A DNA stretch of 55,856 bases from Megamonas sp. UBA1799. Lineage in GTDB: Bacteria; Bacillota; Negativicutes; Selenomonadales; Selenomonadaceae. Below, piece by piece: positions 23,809 through 31,332 of this stretch. The stretch's first letter is position 1; each line of letters begins with the position of its first letter. The notes beneath the pieces are model-generated. The model saw only the letters and a program-made list of their open reading frames with translations, ran no database searches and was not told the DNA's origin. The DNA lies in contig DCFR01000012.1 in the NCBI GenBank assembly GCA_002319815.1, positions 14,402-70,257 on the forward strand. The letters are read 5' to 3'. Made by a program: the position numbers and the translations under genes.

Positions 23809-24705
23809 TTAAATCGAAAAAAATTCCCGCTCCCTGACGGAAATTGGCGCCGCCAACACCGCAAATTTCTCGCCTAATTCCCCCAGCTTCGCCAGCGCCG
23901 CCGGAATCCGCTGCAATGCTTCTTCAGGAAAACACATAGGCTCCGCCGCAGCCGCCGCCAAAGTTCCGGCGGGATGCGGCGACCTTGTCGTCATGCGCAG
24001 CGAAGCGGTATAAAGATCCCCGGCATAGCTCAAAATATCTTGTTCCAGCTCCGCCGCTGCCTCTGCCGGCAGATTTTGAATGGCCGCCAATGCCTGCAGC
24101 GCATGAAAACGCTCCACGCTGTCTTTATAATACAGCGCCGCCATGCGATGAAACAAACGGTAGGATGAAGGAATCGATATCATATGACGAGCCGGAACCA
24201 GCACCACGTCCGGCGGCAAAAACTGCCGATACGGATCACGCAGCAGCACGGAGCGGATAAAATAATCCGTTCCGGCCACATAACGCGCCTGTCCTAATAA
24301 CTGCTTTATTTCTTCTTGTGACAAAACCTCATAAGCAATGGGAACAAATTTTAAACCGGTAATTTCCAAGGAACGGCAACAGGCGGACAGACACTCGGCA
24401 TAAGCCGGATAATTATTAAAAACATAAATCGTCTCGCCCGCAGGGATGGCCGCCATGCGCGAAAAGAAATGATTCGTCGGCACCATCTTAAAAGCCACCA
24501 ACCGATCCGAAGGCAGCACCTGCCGCAGTTTGGCATACTGAGACAGCGCACAAACAAATAAATCTGCCGGCGTATCCAAAGTAACATCCTTTGTGCAATA
24601 AGTCGGCAACCGAATTTGCTCTTGAAACAAAAATTCCAACAGCGTCCGCAGGTTCCTGGCAATGAGCGGATTGCTGCCGACAGCGGCTATGGTTAGTCTT
24701 AGCAT
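23809..24705 (-). CDS. Protein of unknown function downstream of a chemoreceptor
   Basis: A 298-residue soluble protein that I do not recognise. It begins with a Rossmann-like strand-turn-helix (MLRLTIAAVGSNPLIARNLR), has alternating hydrophobic strands (LFVCALSQY, TIYVFNNYP, YVAGTDYFI, DVVLVPARH) and ends in an alanine-rich helical region (about 215-290). There is no signal peptide, membrane helix or DNA-binding motif. The first half looks like a periplasmic-binding or receiver-like alpha/beta fold; a resemblance to free-standing sensor domains of regulators is only an impression. The ATG at 24705 has GAGGTG five bases upstream and lies 48 bases after the receptor gene, so they are probably co-transcribed and may act together in signalling. 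Confidence 0.7.
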   Translation of the reverse strand: MLRLTIAAVGSNPLIARNLRTLLEFLFQEQIRLPTYCTKDVTLDTPADLFVCALSQYAKLRQVLPSDRLVAFKMVPTNHFFSRMAAIPAGETIYVFNNYPAYAECLSACCRSLEITGLKFVPIAYEVLSQEEIKQLLGQARYVAGTDYFIRSVLLRDPYRQFLPPDVVLVPARHMISIPSSYRLFHRMAALYYKDSVERFHALQALAAIQNLPAEAAAELEQDILSYAGDLYTASLRMTTRSPHPAGTLAAAAAEPMCFPEEALQRIPAALAKLGELGEKFAVLAAPISVREREFFSI

Positions 24706-24753
24706 AGGACACCTCGCCAGAAAATATTTATGCAGCCATAACAAAAAACAGCC

Positions 24754-26478
24754 TTACACCGTAAACTTTTGCACTGCTTTCTGCAGATCATCAGCCATAT
24801 TTGCCAGATGCTGGCTGGCCGAAGCGATTTCTTCCACCGAAGCGGACTGCTCTTCAGTCGCCGCCGAAATGGTCTGCGTCTGCTCAGACGCTTTTCTGCT
24901 TTCGTCATGAATCGCCTGCACCGAATGAACTACGTCCTGGGTCCCGCTGGTCACTTCTTCGATCGCCGCTGAAATCTCATGCACCTGCTTGGTCATATCC
25001 CGCACCATGGTCAGGATGTTGCCAAAGTTCTCACCGGCCGCCGCCACCACCGTTGCTCCGGCGTCAACCTCTTTTTTACCGTCGTTCATAAAAGAAACGG
25101 CGCTGTTTGTACCCGACTGTACATCGTGAATCAACTCCGTAATCTGCTTCGCCGCACCCTCGGACTGCTCCGCCAGTTTGCGGACTTCCTCCGCCACGAC
25201 CGCAAAACCGCGTCCCGCTTCACCGGCTCGAGCCGCTTCGATGGCCGCATTCAGCGCCAAGAGATTGGTCTGGCCGGCGATATCAGAAATCACATCGACA
25301 ATCTGACCGATTTGTTTCGACTTATTCTCCAGCTCGGCAATGACCCCGGCGGTCGCATTGGTTTTTTCTTCAATCGTTTTCATCTGGCCGACGGCCTGCT
25401 GAATCGCCGCCTCGCCTTCATTGGCCGTACGGGTCGTTTTTTCCGCCGCATTGGCAACGACTGTCGTATTATCGGCTACCTGCGTGATAGCGCCGGAAAT
25501 CTGCTGCACCACATCATCGGCCTGCTCCGCCATTTTCGACTGCTTCTCTGCGCCCTGAGCAACTTCCGTAACCGAACCGGCCACCTGATTCGCTGCCTGC
25601 GCCGATTGTTCCGAGCTGGCCGTCAGTTCTTCCGAAGAAGCCGCCATCTGCTGCGAAGTTTCCGTCAGCTGTTTCAACAAAGCCCGGATATTGTTGCGCA
25701 TCGTGTTCACGGCCTTGGAAACCGTGCCGAATTCACTCTGGTCGGCCAGACTCTCAGCGCTGATGTCCTTAGAAAAATCACCCTTGGATAAAATCACCAA
25801 ATAGGCAACAATCTGATTCAACCGAGCGGAAATCTGCTTGGCGATCAAAAGACCCAAAAGGACACCGAGAACGATCGCGGCAATCATGATGCCAATAAAG
25901 ATCTTATTGGCCATCGCCGCATCCTTATGGCTTTCCTTATACATCAGGTCCGCTGACTGCGTAATTTCATTTGACAAATTAGCCAATTCATCGGTAAACT
26001 GATTGGCCAGCGGGCGTCCTGTTGTGCTAAACAGCGTATACGCCTCGGCATTTTTATTCTGCACCGCCAGCTGCAGCACTTGCTCGCGCACCGTACGATA
26101 GCGGGCAATATCAGCATAAATCTGCTTCAGCTGCGCGCGGTGGGAATCATCCAGCGGCAGCGCTTCAAACTGCTTCAAATTGGCGTCAAACACCTTGCCG
26201 CGCTTACTAATGTCGTCCATCAACTCCTGATTTTCCTTAGGATCCGTCGTCAGCATCAGAGCATAGGTGTTTGCTTCCACTTTACGGATATGCGCCCGAC
26301 TGTCGTTGATCAGTCGTACTGCCGTAAGCTTATCTTCATACATAGTCTCCAGATTGCCGCTGAGACGAGTCAAAAATACATACCCCATGACGCCGACAAT
26401 CAGAATCGCCATGGACAACATACCAATCAGAATTGCTAACCGCTGAACTACTTTCAGGTTCTTTAACCAATTCAACAT
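24754..26478 (-). CDS. Methyl-accepting chemotaxis protein
   Basis: A 574-residue receptor with TM1 at about residues 14-36, an extracytoplasmic four-helix-bundle sensor domain (about 37-188, with LETMYEDKLTAV), TM2 at about 190-211, a HAMP domain, and a long cytoplasmic coiled coil ending in the CheA/CheW-binding hairpin (ISDIAGQTNLLALNAAIEAA and AGEAGRGFAVVAEEVRKLAE). Glutamine/glutamate methylation heptads flank the hairpin. The ligand cannot be told. AAGGAG precedes the ATG. It has a consensus promoter 324 bases upstream, hence a long leader, and is followed by the unknown gene. Confidence 0.96.
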   Translation of the reverse strand: MLNWLKNLKVVQRLAILIGMLSMAILIVGVMGYVFLTRLSGNLETMYEDKLTAVRLINDSRAHIRKVEANTYALMLTTDPKENQELMDDISKRGKVFDANLKQFEALPLDDSHRAQLKQIYADIARYRTVREQVLQLAVQNKNAEAYTLFSTTGRPLANQFTDELANLSNEITQSADLMYKESHKDAAMANKIFIGIMIAAIVLGVLLGLLIAKQISARLNQIVAYLVILSKGDFSKDISAESLADQSEFGTVSKAVNTMRNNIRALLKQLTETSQQMAASSEELTASSEQSAQAANQVAGSVTEVAQGAEKQSKMAEQADDVVQQISGAITQVADNTTVVANAAEKTTRTANEGEAAIQQAVGQMKTIEEKTNATAGVIAELENKSKQIGQIVDVISDIAGQTNLLALNAAIEAARAGEAGRGFAVVAEEVRKLAEQSEGAAKQITELIHDVQSGTNSAVSFMNDGKKEVDAGATVVAAAGENFGNILTMVRDMTKQVHEISAAIEEVTSGTQDVVHSVQAIHDESRKASEQTQTISAATEEQSASVEEIASASQHLANMADDLQKAVQKFTV

Positions 26479-26604
26479 AACCCACTCCTTTGTTCTCTCA
26501 GAGTATACCCGCCCGGGATATTGTTCCCGATAACAATGCTGCGCCTATGTGCTGAAACCGCCAACGGTGCCAAAACATACAATATAGCGTCAGAAATACA
26601 AAAA

Positions 26605-26622
26605 GCTGCCTTCTCATGCAGC
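26605..26622 (-). terminator. Terminator-like hairpin in the chemoreceptor leader
   Basis: GCTGC and GCAGC around an eight-base loop followed by TTTTTG on the minus strand, about 170 bases into the leader and 125 bases before the start codon. It could be part of an attenuation device. The remaining leader (26479-26795) contains a CGGGA/TCCCG hairpin at about 26514-26530 and no recognised riboswitch class. Confidence 0.45.
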
Positions 26623-26801
26623 AGGAACCCTCGCCGTAAATGGCAAAAATCTTCTAAAAAACTCTGGAAGCTTCTGTTATGCCACTGCAGCGACCGATGT
26701 CGCCCGGTACTTCCACCTCACACGATTTTATTTATCTTTCCGCAACTGACCGCCGCGCCGCATCGCCTCCTGCGTTTCGTTTTGTTACATTCCATAACGA
26801 T

Positions 26802-26830
26802 ATTATATCGTAGCATTACTGTATTGTCAA
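26802..26830 (-). promoter_or_regulatory. Consensus promoter of the chemoreceptor gene
   Basis: Minus strand: TTGACA (26825-26830), 17-base spacer, TATAAT (26802-26807). An exact sigma-70 consensus rather than a flagellar-sigma promoter. Confidence 0.85.
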
Positions 26831-26899
26831 TTAAGATGTTTCGTATTGTCACAATTGTTTAAAACATATAACCAATTACGCTATAATGAATGAGAACCA

Positions 26900-27067
26900 T
26901 CATCGACGACCTTGCATGATTGCGGTCCCAAGCCAGCGTTTGCTTATTGCCGCCCAATCAGCGTAAAGTCCCAGCAGCCAGTCCGCTGCCGCCTTCAGGA
27001 CCGGGCAGATTTCCGGGCCCCTTGCTCCCAATCCGGTCATAAATTTCCCTCGTATCCATCTCATCAA
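26900..27067 (-). CDS. Possible small protein (55 aa), hypothetical
   Basis: Within a stretch otherwise lacking genes, a short minus-strand ORF starts at a TTG (27067, nine bases after GAGGAG) or the adjacent ATG (27064). The product is basic and tryptophan-rich, with MRWIRGKFMTGLG at the start and ADWLLGLYADWAAISKRWLG later. A promoter-like TTGCTT-16-TATAAT lies upstream. An overlapping frame also reads through part of the region, so coding is uncertain. No family recognised; it could be a remnant. Confidence 0.35.
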   Translation of the reverse strand: MMRWIRGKFMTGLGARGPEICPVLKAAADWLLGLYADWAAISKRWLGTAIMQGRR

Positions 27068-27130
27068 AGGCACCATCTCCTCTGTCCGAAGATTCAATCC
27101 AAGCCAAAAATCCGGTATTCTGTTACTATC

Positions 27131-27158
27131 ATTATAGGGCGCTTTTTTATAAAAGCAA
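27131..27158 (-). promoter_or_regulatory. Promoter-like site upstream of the 55-codon ORF
   Basis: Minus strand: TTGCTT (27153-27158), 16-base spacer, TATAAT (27131-27136). It points away from the XRE gene at 27211. Confidence 0.45.
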
Positions 27159-27210
27159 AGGCTGTTTAGAGAATCTTGTATAGAAACATAGGTAAAGCGG
27201 TGAGAATGTT

Positions 27211-27576
27211 ATGAAAAATTTAAAAAAACTACGTGAGCAGCAAGGAGCAACCCAAAAAGCCGTAGCCGACTTTTTAGGCGTAAGCCGCGTCGCGTACACC
27301 AACTACGAAAACGGGATTCGGCAGCCAGGATTTGATATCCTGAAAAAATTATCCAAACTTTTTGATGTATCCATCGATTATATTTTGGATAACGCACCGG
27401 TGATTACAGCTGCGGAAGTCCTGCCCGTTGAAACAGATCCGTCAGTACTTACACTGGCCGCAGAAGAAACCGATCTGATTGAAAAATACCGCGCCCTGTC
27501 TCCGGAAGTCAAAGACCATATTATGAATTATGTAAATTTTGAATATGCGCAGCGGCCGCCGGAAACCAAACATTAA
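27211..27576 (+). CDS. XRE family transcriptional regulator
   Basis: A 121-residue protein with an N-terminal helix-turn-helix of the Cro/C1 type (residues about 4-60: LKKLREQQGATQKAVADFLG, then VSRVAYTNYENGIRQP and LSKLFDVSIDYIL). A short C-terminal part contains EETDLIEKYRALSPEVKDHI, as seen in small phage-like and stress repressors. The target is unknown. The ribosome site is weak (GGTGAG). It faces rfbB across a shared terminator, and its promoter region is back to back with the small minus-strand ORF. Confidence 0.93.
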   Translation: MKNLKKLREQQGATQKAVADFLGVSRVAYTNYENGIRQPGFDILKKLSKLFDVSIDYILDNAPVITAAEVLPVETDPSVLTLAAEETDLIEKYRALSPEVKDHIMNYVNFEYAQRPPETKH

Positions 27577-27590
27577 TTTGAAACTGCCAA

Positions 27591-27640
27591 CACAAAAAGG
27601 ATGATTTCTCCCTAACGTCTGAGAAATCATCCTTTTTGTG
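27591..27640. terminator. Bidirectional terminator between the XRE gene and rfbB
   Basis: A perfect 20-base inverted repeat (CACAAAAAGGATGATTTCTC and its complement) with a ten-base loop. Each arm begins with the T-run of the opposite direction, so it should stop both the plus-strand XRE transcript and the minus-strand rfb transcript. Confidence 0.95.
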
Positions 27641-27676
27641 CTGTCCTTTATAAGGCATGTCCCAACGCGGCAAAAC

Positions 27677-28720
27677 TCAAATCCGCGCATACTCAAGCTT
27701 GGCCCGGTGCCCATACATACGCTCATAATAGTTCTGATATTCGCCGTTGATAATATGCCGCCACCAAGCTTCATGCGTACGATACCATTCGACCGTCCGG
27801 CGAATGCCGTCCGCAAAGGAAGTAGCCGGCGCCCAGCCCAGCTCTTCCTGCATTTTTGTCGGATCAATTGCATACCGGCGATCATGTCCCTTGCGATCGG
27901 CTACATATTCAATGAGGCTTTCCGGCTTACCCAGTTCTTGAAGTATCGTCCGGACCACGCTGATATTGGTGCGCTCATTGTGTCCGCCCACATTATAAAC
28001 TTCGCCAACCCGTCCTTTTTCTAGAATCTGCAGGATGGCCGCACAATGATCTTCGACATAAAGCCAGTCCCGCACATTGGCTCCGGCGCCATAGACCGGC
28101 AGTTTCTTATCTTCAAGAGCATTGACAATCATTAACGGAATCAGTTTTTCAGGAAAATGATAGGGACCATAGTTATTCGAGCAGCGGGAAATCGTGACCG
28201 GCAAATCATAGGTGCGGTGATAGGCCTGCACCAACAGATCGGCCGAAGCCTTCGAAGCCGAATACGGGCTGGACGTGTGCAGATTCGTTGTTTCCGTAAA
28301 AAAAAGATCCGGCCGATCCAACGGCAAATCACCGTAGACCTCATCGGTAGATACCTGATGATAGCGTCCAATACCATACTGACGGCAGGCATCAAGCAGC
28401 ACTCCCGTACCCATAATATTCGTTCGCAAAAACAAATCCGGCTGTTCAATAGACCGATCCACATGACTTTCCGCCGCAAAATTCACGATAACATCCGGTT
28501 TTTCCACCGCGAATAAAGTATTGACTGCCGTCCGGTTCGTAATATCTCCCTTAACAAACTTGAATTTTGGATTTTTCATGGCTGCCGCCAGTGTTTCGAG
28601 ATTACCGGCGTAACTCAGGGCATCATAACAAACGATTTCATCTTCCGGCCGATGCTCCAGCAAATAATAGATAAAATTACCGCCAATAAAACCGGCCCCG
28701 CCCGTTACTACAATTTTCAT
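27677..28720 (-). CDS. rfbB: dTDP-glucose 4,6-dehydratase
   Basis: Second step of dTDP-L-rhamnose synthesis. The 347-residue extended short-chain dehydrogenase has the NAD-binding GGAGFIGGNF (residues 7-16), the VDRSIEQPDLFLRTN segment, STDEVYGDL, catalytic YSASKASAD and SRCSNNYGPYHFPEKLIP. The ATG overlaps the rfbC stop (ATGA). It is the last gene of rfbA-rfbC-rfbB and ends at a strong terminator. rfbD, the reductase for the final step, is not in the window. Confidence 0.97.
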   Translation of the reverse strand: MKIVVTGGAGFIGGNFIYYLLEHRPEDEIVCYDALSYAGNLETLAAAMKNPKFKFVKGDITNRTAVNTLFAVEKPDVIVNFAAESHVDRSIEQPDLFLRTNIMGTGVLLDACRQYGIGRYHQVSTDEVYGDLPLDRPDLFFTETTNLHTSSPYSASKASADLLVQAYHRTYDLPVTISRCSNNYGPYHFPEKLIPLMIVNALEDKKLPVYGAGANVRDWLYVEDHCAAILQILEKGRVGEVYNVGGHNERTNISVVRTILQELGKPESLIEYVADRKGHDRRYAIDPTKMQEELGWAPATSFADGIRRTVEWYRTHEAWWRHIINGEYQNYYERMYGHRAKLEYARI

Positions 28721-29286
28721 CTGCCCGCCCCCTCATAAACAAAGTTCAGATTGGTACGCTCCGCCAAAAGCGGCGCCGTACGATCCTTATCCGATAAAAT
28801 AACCGGCTCCAGCCCCCATTGAACTCCGATGGCCGGGTCATCCCAGCGGATATTGCCGTCACACTCCGGCGCATAATAATTATCCGCCTTGTACTGCACC
28901 TCCACATCATCGGTCAGCGTGATAAATCCATGGGCAAAGCCGCGCGGAATAAAAAGCTGTTTCTTGTTCTCCGCCGAAAGCTTCAAGCCGGTCCACTGCG
29001 CATATTGCGGCGAACCCCGCCGGATATCAACCGCCACATCAAAAATCTCCCCGCGCGTGCAGCGCAACAGTTTCGCCTGACACATCGGATTCAGCTGATA
29101 ATGCAGTCCGCGCAGAGTTCCCTTCGTAGCGGAAAAAGATTGATTGTCCTGTACAAAAGCGGCCTGAATGCCGGCCTCCGCCAATTTTTTCTGCGACCAG
29201 CTTTCCATAAACCAACCACGAGCATCGCCAAACACCTGCGGCTCAATAACAAAAACGCCTTGCAGCGCTGTCTCCGTAATCTTCAA
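28717..29286 (-). CDS. rfbC: dTDP-4-dehydrorhamnose 3,5-epimerase
   Basis: Third step of dTDP-L-rhamnose synthesis. A 189-residue cupin-type epimerase with GLHYQLNPMCQAKLLRC (His of the active site), FDVAVDIRRGSPQYAQW, FIPRGFAHGFITL and the YAPECDGNIRWDDPAIG motif. The start is a TTG at 29286, nine bases after AGGAG; the ATG nearer the site is out of frame. It starts 12 bases after rfbA and overlaps rfbB. Confidence 0.96.
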   Translation of the reverse strand: MKITETALQGVFVIEPQVFGDARGWFMESWSQKKLAEAGIQAAFVQDNQSFSATKGTLRGLHYQLNPMCQAKLLRCTRGEIFDVAVDIRRGSPQYAQWTGLKLSAENKKQLFIPRGFAHGFITLTDDVEVQYKADNYYAPECDGNIRWDDPAIGVQWGLEPVILSDKDRTAPLLAERTNLNFVYEGAGR

Positions 29287-29298
29287 AATTCATCGCTC

Positions 29299-30168
29299 CT
29301 ATTCTCTGATAATCTGCTGCAGATACCGTCCATAATCATTCTTTGCCAAGGGGCCGGCCAGCCGCAGCACCTGTTCGGCATCAATATAACCCATGCGATA
29401 GGCAATTTCTTCGATACAGGCGATTTTAAGTCCCTGCCGCGCCTGAATCGTCTGCACAAAGGCCGCTGCCTGCATGAGCGACTCATGCGTGCCGGTATCC
29501 AGCCAGGCATAGCCGCGCCGCATGCGCTCCACCCGCAATTTTCCGGCAGCCAGATAGGCCTTATTGACATCGGTGATTTCCAATTCGCCGCGAGCAGAAG
29601 GCTGAACCGCCTTCGCAATATCAACAATATCCCGATCATAAAAATAAAGTCCGGTAACCGCATAATTTGACTTTGGCTGCACCGGCTTTTCTTCCAGACT
29701 CAGCGCCCGGCCAGACCGGTCAAAATCGACGACGCCATAGCGCTCCGGGTCGCGCACATAGTAGGCAAACACCGTCGCCCCCTCGTCATGCGAGGCGGCC
29801 CGCTGCGTGGCCGCCGCCAGATCCGAACCATAAAAAATATTATCGCCCAGCACCAGCGCACAAGCTTCCCCGGCAATAAACGACTCGCCAATCAAAAAAG
29901 CCTGAGCCAATCCCTCTGGCGCCGGCTGAACAGCATAAGAAATAGTAATGCCCCACTGGCTGCCATCGCCCAGCAGCGACTGAAAGCAAGCATTATCCTG
30001 CGGGGTCGTAATCACTAGAACATCGCGGATCCCGGCCAGCATCAGCGTACTCAGCGGATAATAAATCATCGGCTTATCATAAACCGGCATGAGCTGCTTG
30101 CTTACAACCTTTGTCAAAGGATAAAGCCGCGTCCCCGAGCCGCCCGCTAATATAATTCCCTTTTTCAT
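29299..30168 (-). CDS. rfbA: Glucose-1-phosphate thymidylyltransferase
   Basis: Makes dTDP-glucose from dTTP and glucose 1-phosphate. The 289-residue enzyme has the nucleotide-binding GGSGTRLYPLTKVVSKQLMP (residues 9-28), YDKPMIYYPLSTLMLAGI, LVLGDNIFYG, and EEKPVQPKSNYAVTGLYFYD split over residues 160-180. AAGG stands upstream of the ATG. First gene of the operon, with a good promoter at 30206-30234. The sugar probably serves surface polysaccharide. Confidence 0.97.
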   Translation of the reverse strand: MKKGIILAGGSGTRLYPLTKVVSKQLMPVYDKPMIYYPLSTLMLAGIRDVLVITTPQDNACFQSLLGDGSQWGITISYAVQPAPEGLAQAFLIGESFIAGEACALVLGDNIFYGSDLAAATQRAASHDEGATVFAYYVRDPERYGVVDFDRSGRALSLEEKPVQPKSNYAVTGLYFYDRDIVDIAKAVQPSARGELEITDVNKAYLAAGKLRVERMRRGYAWLDTGTHESLMQAAAFVQTIQARQGLKIACIEEIAYRMGYIDAEQVLRLAGPLAKNDYGRYLQQIIRE

Positions 30169-30205
30169 AGAACCGTACCTTCTTCCTGTGGAAATTGCTT
30201 TTTAT

Positions 30206-30234
30206 ATTATACGCTATCCGCGAAAAAATGTCGA
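30206..30234 (-). promoter_or_regulatory. rfbA-rfbC-rfbB promoter
   Basis: Minus strand: TCGACA (30229-30234), 17-base spacer, TATAAT (30206-30211). Confidence 0.75.
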
Positions 30235-30336
30235 AAAAAATGGTACACACCCCTAGATACGCATTACACTTTTATTTGAAATCAGCAAGTCTAAAAAGCC
30301 GTTTTTGACCGTTCTTTCTTTGTTCACTCTACTATA

Positions 30337-31035
30337 CTATAAACAGCCCAATGCGTTTTTGATAACAAATAAAACAGGCACAATCAATAAACTTGGTAAA
30401 AAATTAATAACCTTTAATTGCGTCAAATTTAACATATTCAAACCAATAGCTACGATCATTAAACATCCCGTACAATTTATTTCTGCAATAAGGCCTGTTG
30501 ACATATAGGGTGCAATATAAGAAGAAAAAACAACAATAGCCCCTTGAAAAACAAAAGTAAATACAGCCGCACCCATAACCCCTATGCCTAATGTGGCTCC
30601 CAACATAATCCCGGAAATAAAATCCAAAAGCGATTTGGTATAAAGCATGGCATAATCTTTGCTGAGTCCAGCATTCAGTGACCCCACAATAACCATGGCG
30701 CCGACATTCATAACTAAACACGCCGTGACAAATGCCTCGGCAATTTTTTGTGAATCCCCCGTTGCATGAAGTTTTACCAAAATATTTTTTACTGATCGGT
30801 TAACGTTACCATCCCAGTCTTTTAACTCGCCAATAAAAATACCAGCAACAACGGCGATAATCAACAATATGATATTCTGCTCTTTAATAGCACCTTGTAT
30901 GCCAATAATCAGCGTGCAAAGCCCCAATCCCTTCATCAATGCATCCGACATAGATTCCGGTATTCCTCTCTTGAGAAACAAGCCTAATGCACAGCCAAAA
31001 ATAATTGCCAATACATTAATTACAACAGCAATCAT
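30337..31035 (-). CDS. DUF554 family membrane protein
   Basis: A 232-residue hydrophobic protein with about seven membrane segments. It matches the DUF554 (YdfK/YqgA) family: the N-terminal INVLAIIFGCALGLFLKRG, the loop GLCTLIIGIQGAI, GIFIGELKDWDG, the AFVTACLVMNVGAMVIVGS segment and the C-terminal NMLNLTQLKVINFLPSLL. Function is not established. Base and codon use differ from the neighbours: the gene and its flanks (about 30240-31300) are distinctly AT-rich, with many A/T-ending codons such as ATT, AAA and TTA, suggesting separate acquisition. It stands alone, with its own promoter and a hairpin in its short leader. Confidence 0.9.
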   Translation of the reverse strand: MIAVVINVLAIIFGCALGLFLKRGIPESMSDALMKGLGLCTLIIGIQGAIKEQNIILLIIAVVAGIFIGELKDWDGNVNRSVKNILVKLHATGDSQKIAEAFVTACLVMNVGAMVIVGSLNAGLSKDYAMLYTKSLLDFISGIMLGATLGIGVMGAAVFTFVFQGAIVVFSSYIAPYMSTGLIAEINCTGCLMIVAIGLNMLNLTQLKVINFLPSLLIVPVLFVIKNALGCL

Positions 31036-31049
31036 AAAATCCTCCCAAT

Positions 31050-31088
31050 AAAAAAACCAGACAAGACACAGCTTCCTGCCATCTTATC
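31050..31088 (-). terminator. Terminator-like hairpin in the DUF554 gene leader
   Basis: Minus strand: GATAAGA and TCTTGTC (seven pairs with one G-U) enclose a loop that itself can pair, followed by TGG and seven T residues (31050-31056). It lies between the promoter and the GGGAGGA ribosome site, so it is a candidate attenuator. Confidence 0.5.
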
Positions 31089-31124
31089 CAGCACTTAATC
31101 ATACCCTCCGATGAACTCATTTTT

Positions 31125-31153
31125 AGTTTAATTGCAATCTTTTTATTTGTCAA
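31125..31153 (-). promoter_or_regulatory. Promoter of the DUF554 gene
   Basis: Minus strand: TTGACA (31148-31153), 17-base spacer, TAAACT (31125-31130). The AT-rich stretch from here to 31298 shows no other recognised feature. Confidence 0.6.
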
Positions 31154-31290
31154 TATGTTCTGGTCAAGCATTTTTGTAACCATATAACCTACAATTTAAA
31201 AAACGATATTAAGCTTCGCAGGAAGTCCTGTATTCATTTTATAAATATGGTCTTCCATGGTTAAGCCCTACTGCAGACAAATTACAGACA

Positions 31291-31327
31291 AAAAGAAAGC
31301 TTACCCCTGCCAGATAAGGGATAAGCC
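31291..31327 (-). terminator. Terminator after ilvB
   Basis: GGCTTATCCC and GGGGTAAGC (minus strand) form a stem with a ten-base loop followed by TTTCTTTTTG; the other strand also has a long T-run, so it may work both ways. Confidence 0.85.
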
Positions 31328-31332
31328 TTTTT

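Noticed and set aside
26720..26785. Possible leader peptide (12 codons) after AGGAGG in the chemoreceptor leader
   Set aside because: The ATG is only two bases from AGGAGG, too close for initiation, and no run of regulatory codons is present.
26521..26862. Plus-strand open frame of 113 codons opposite the chemoreceptor leader
   Set aside because: No ribosome site, cysteine- and arginine-rich composition, and it runs through the minus-strand promoter.
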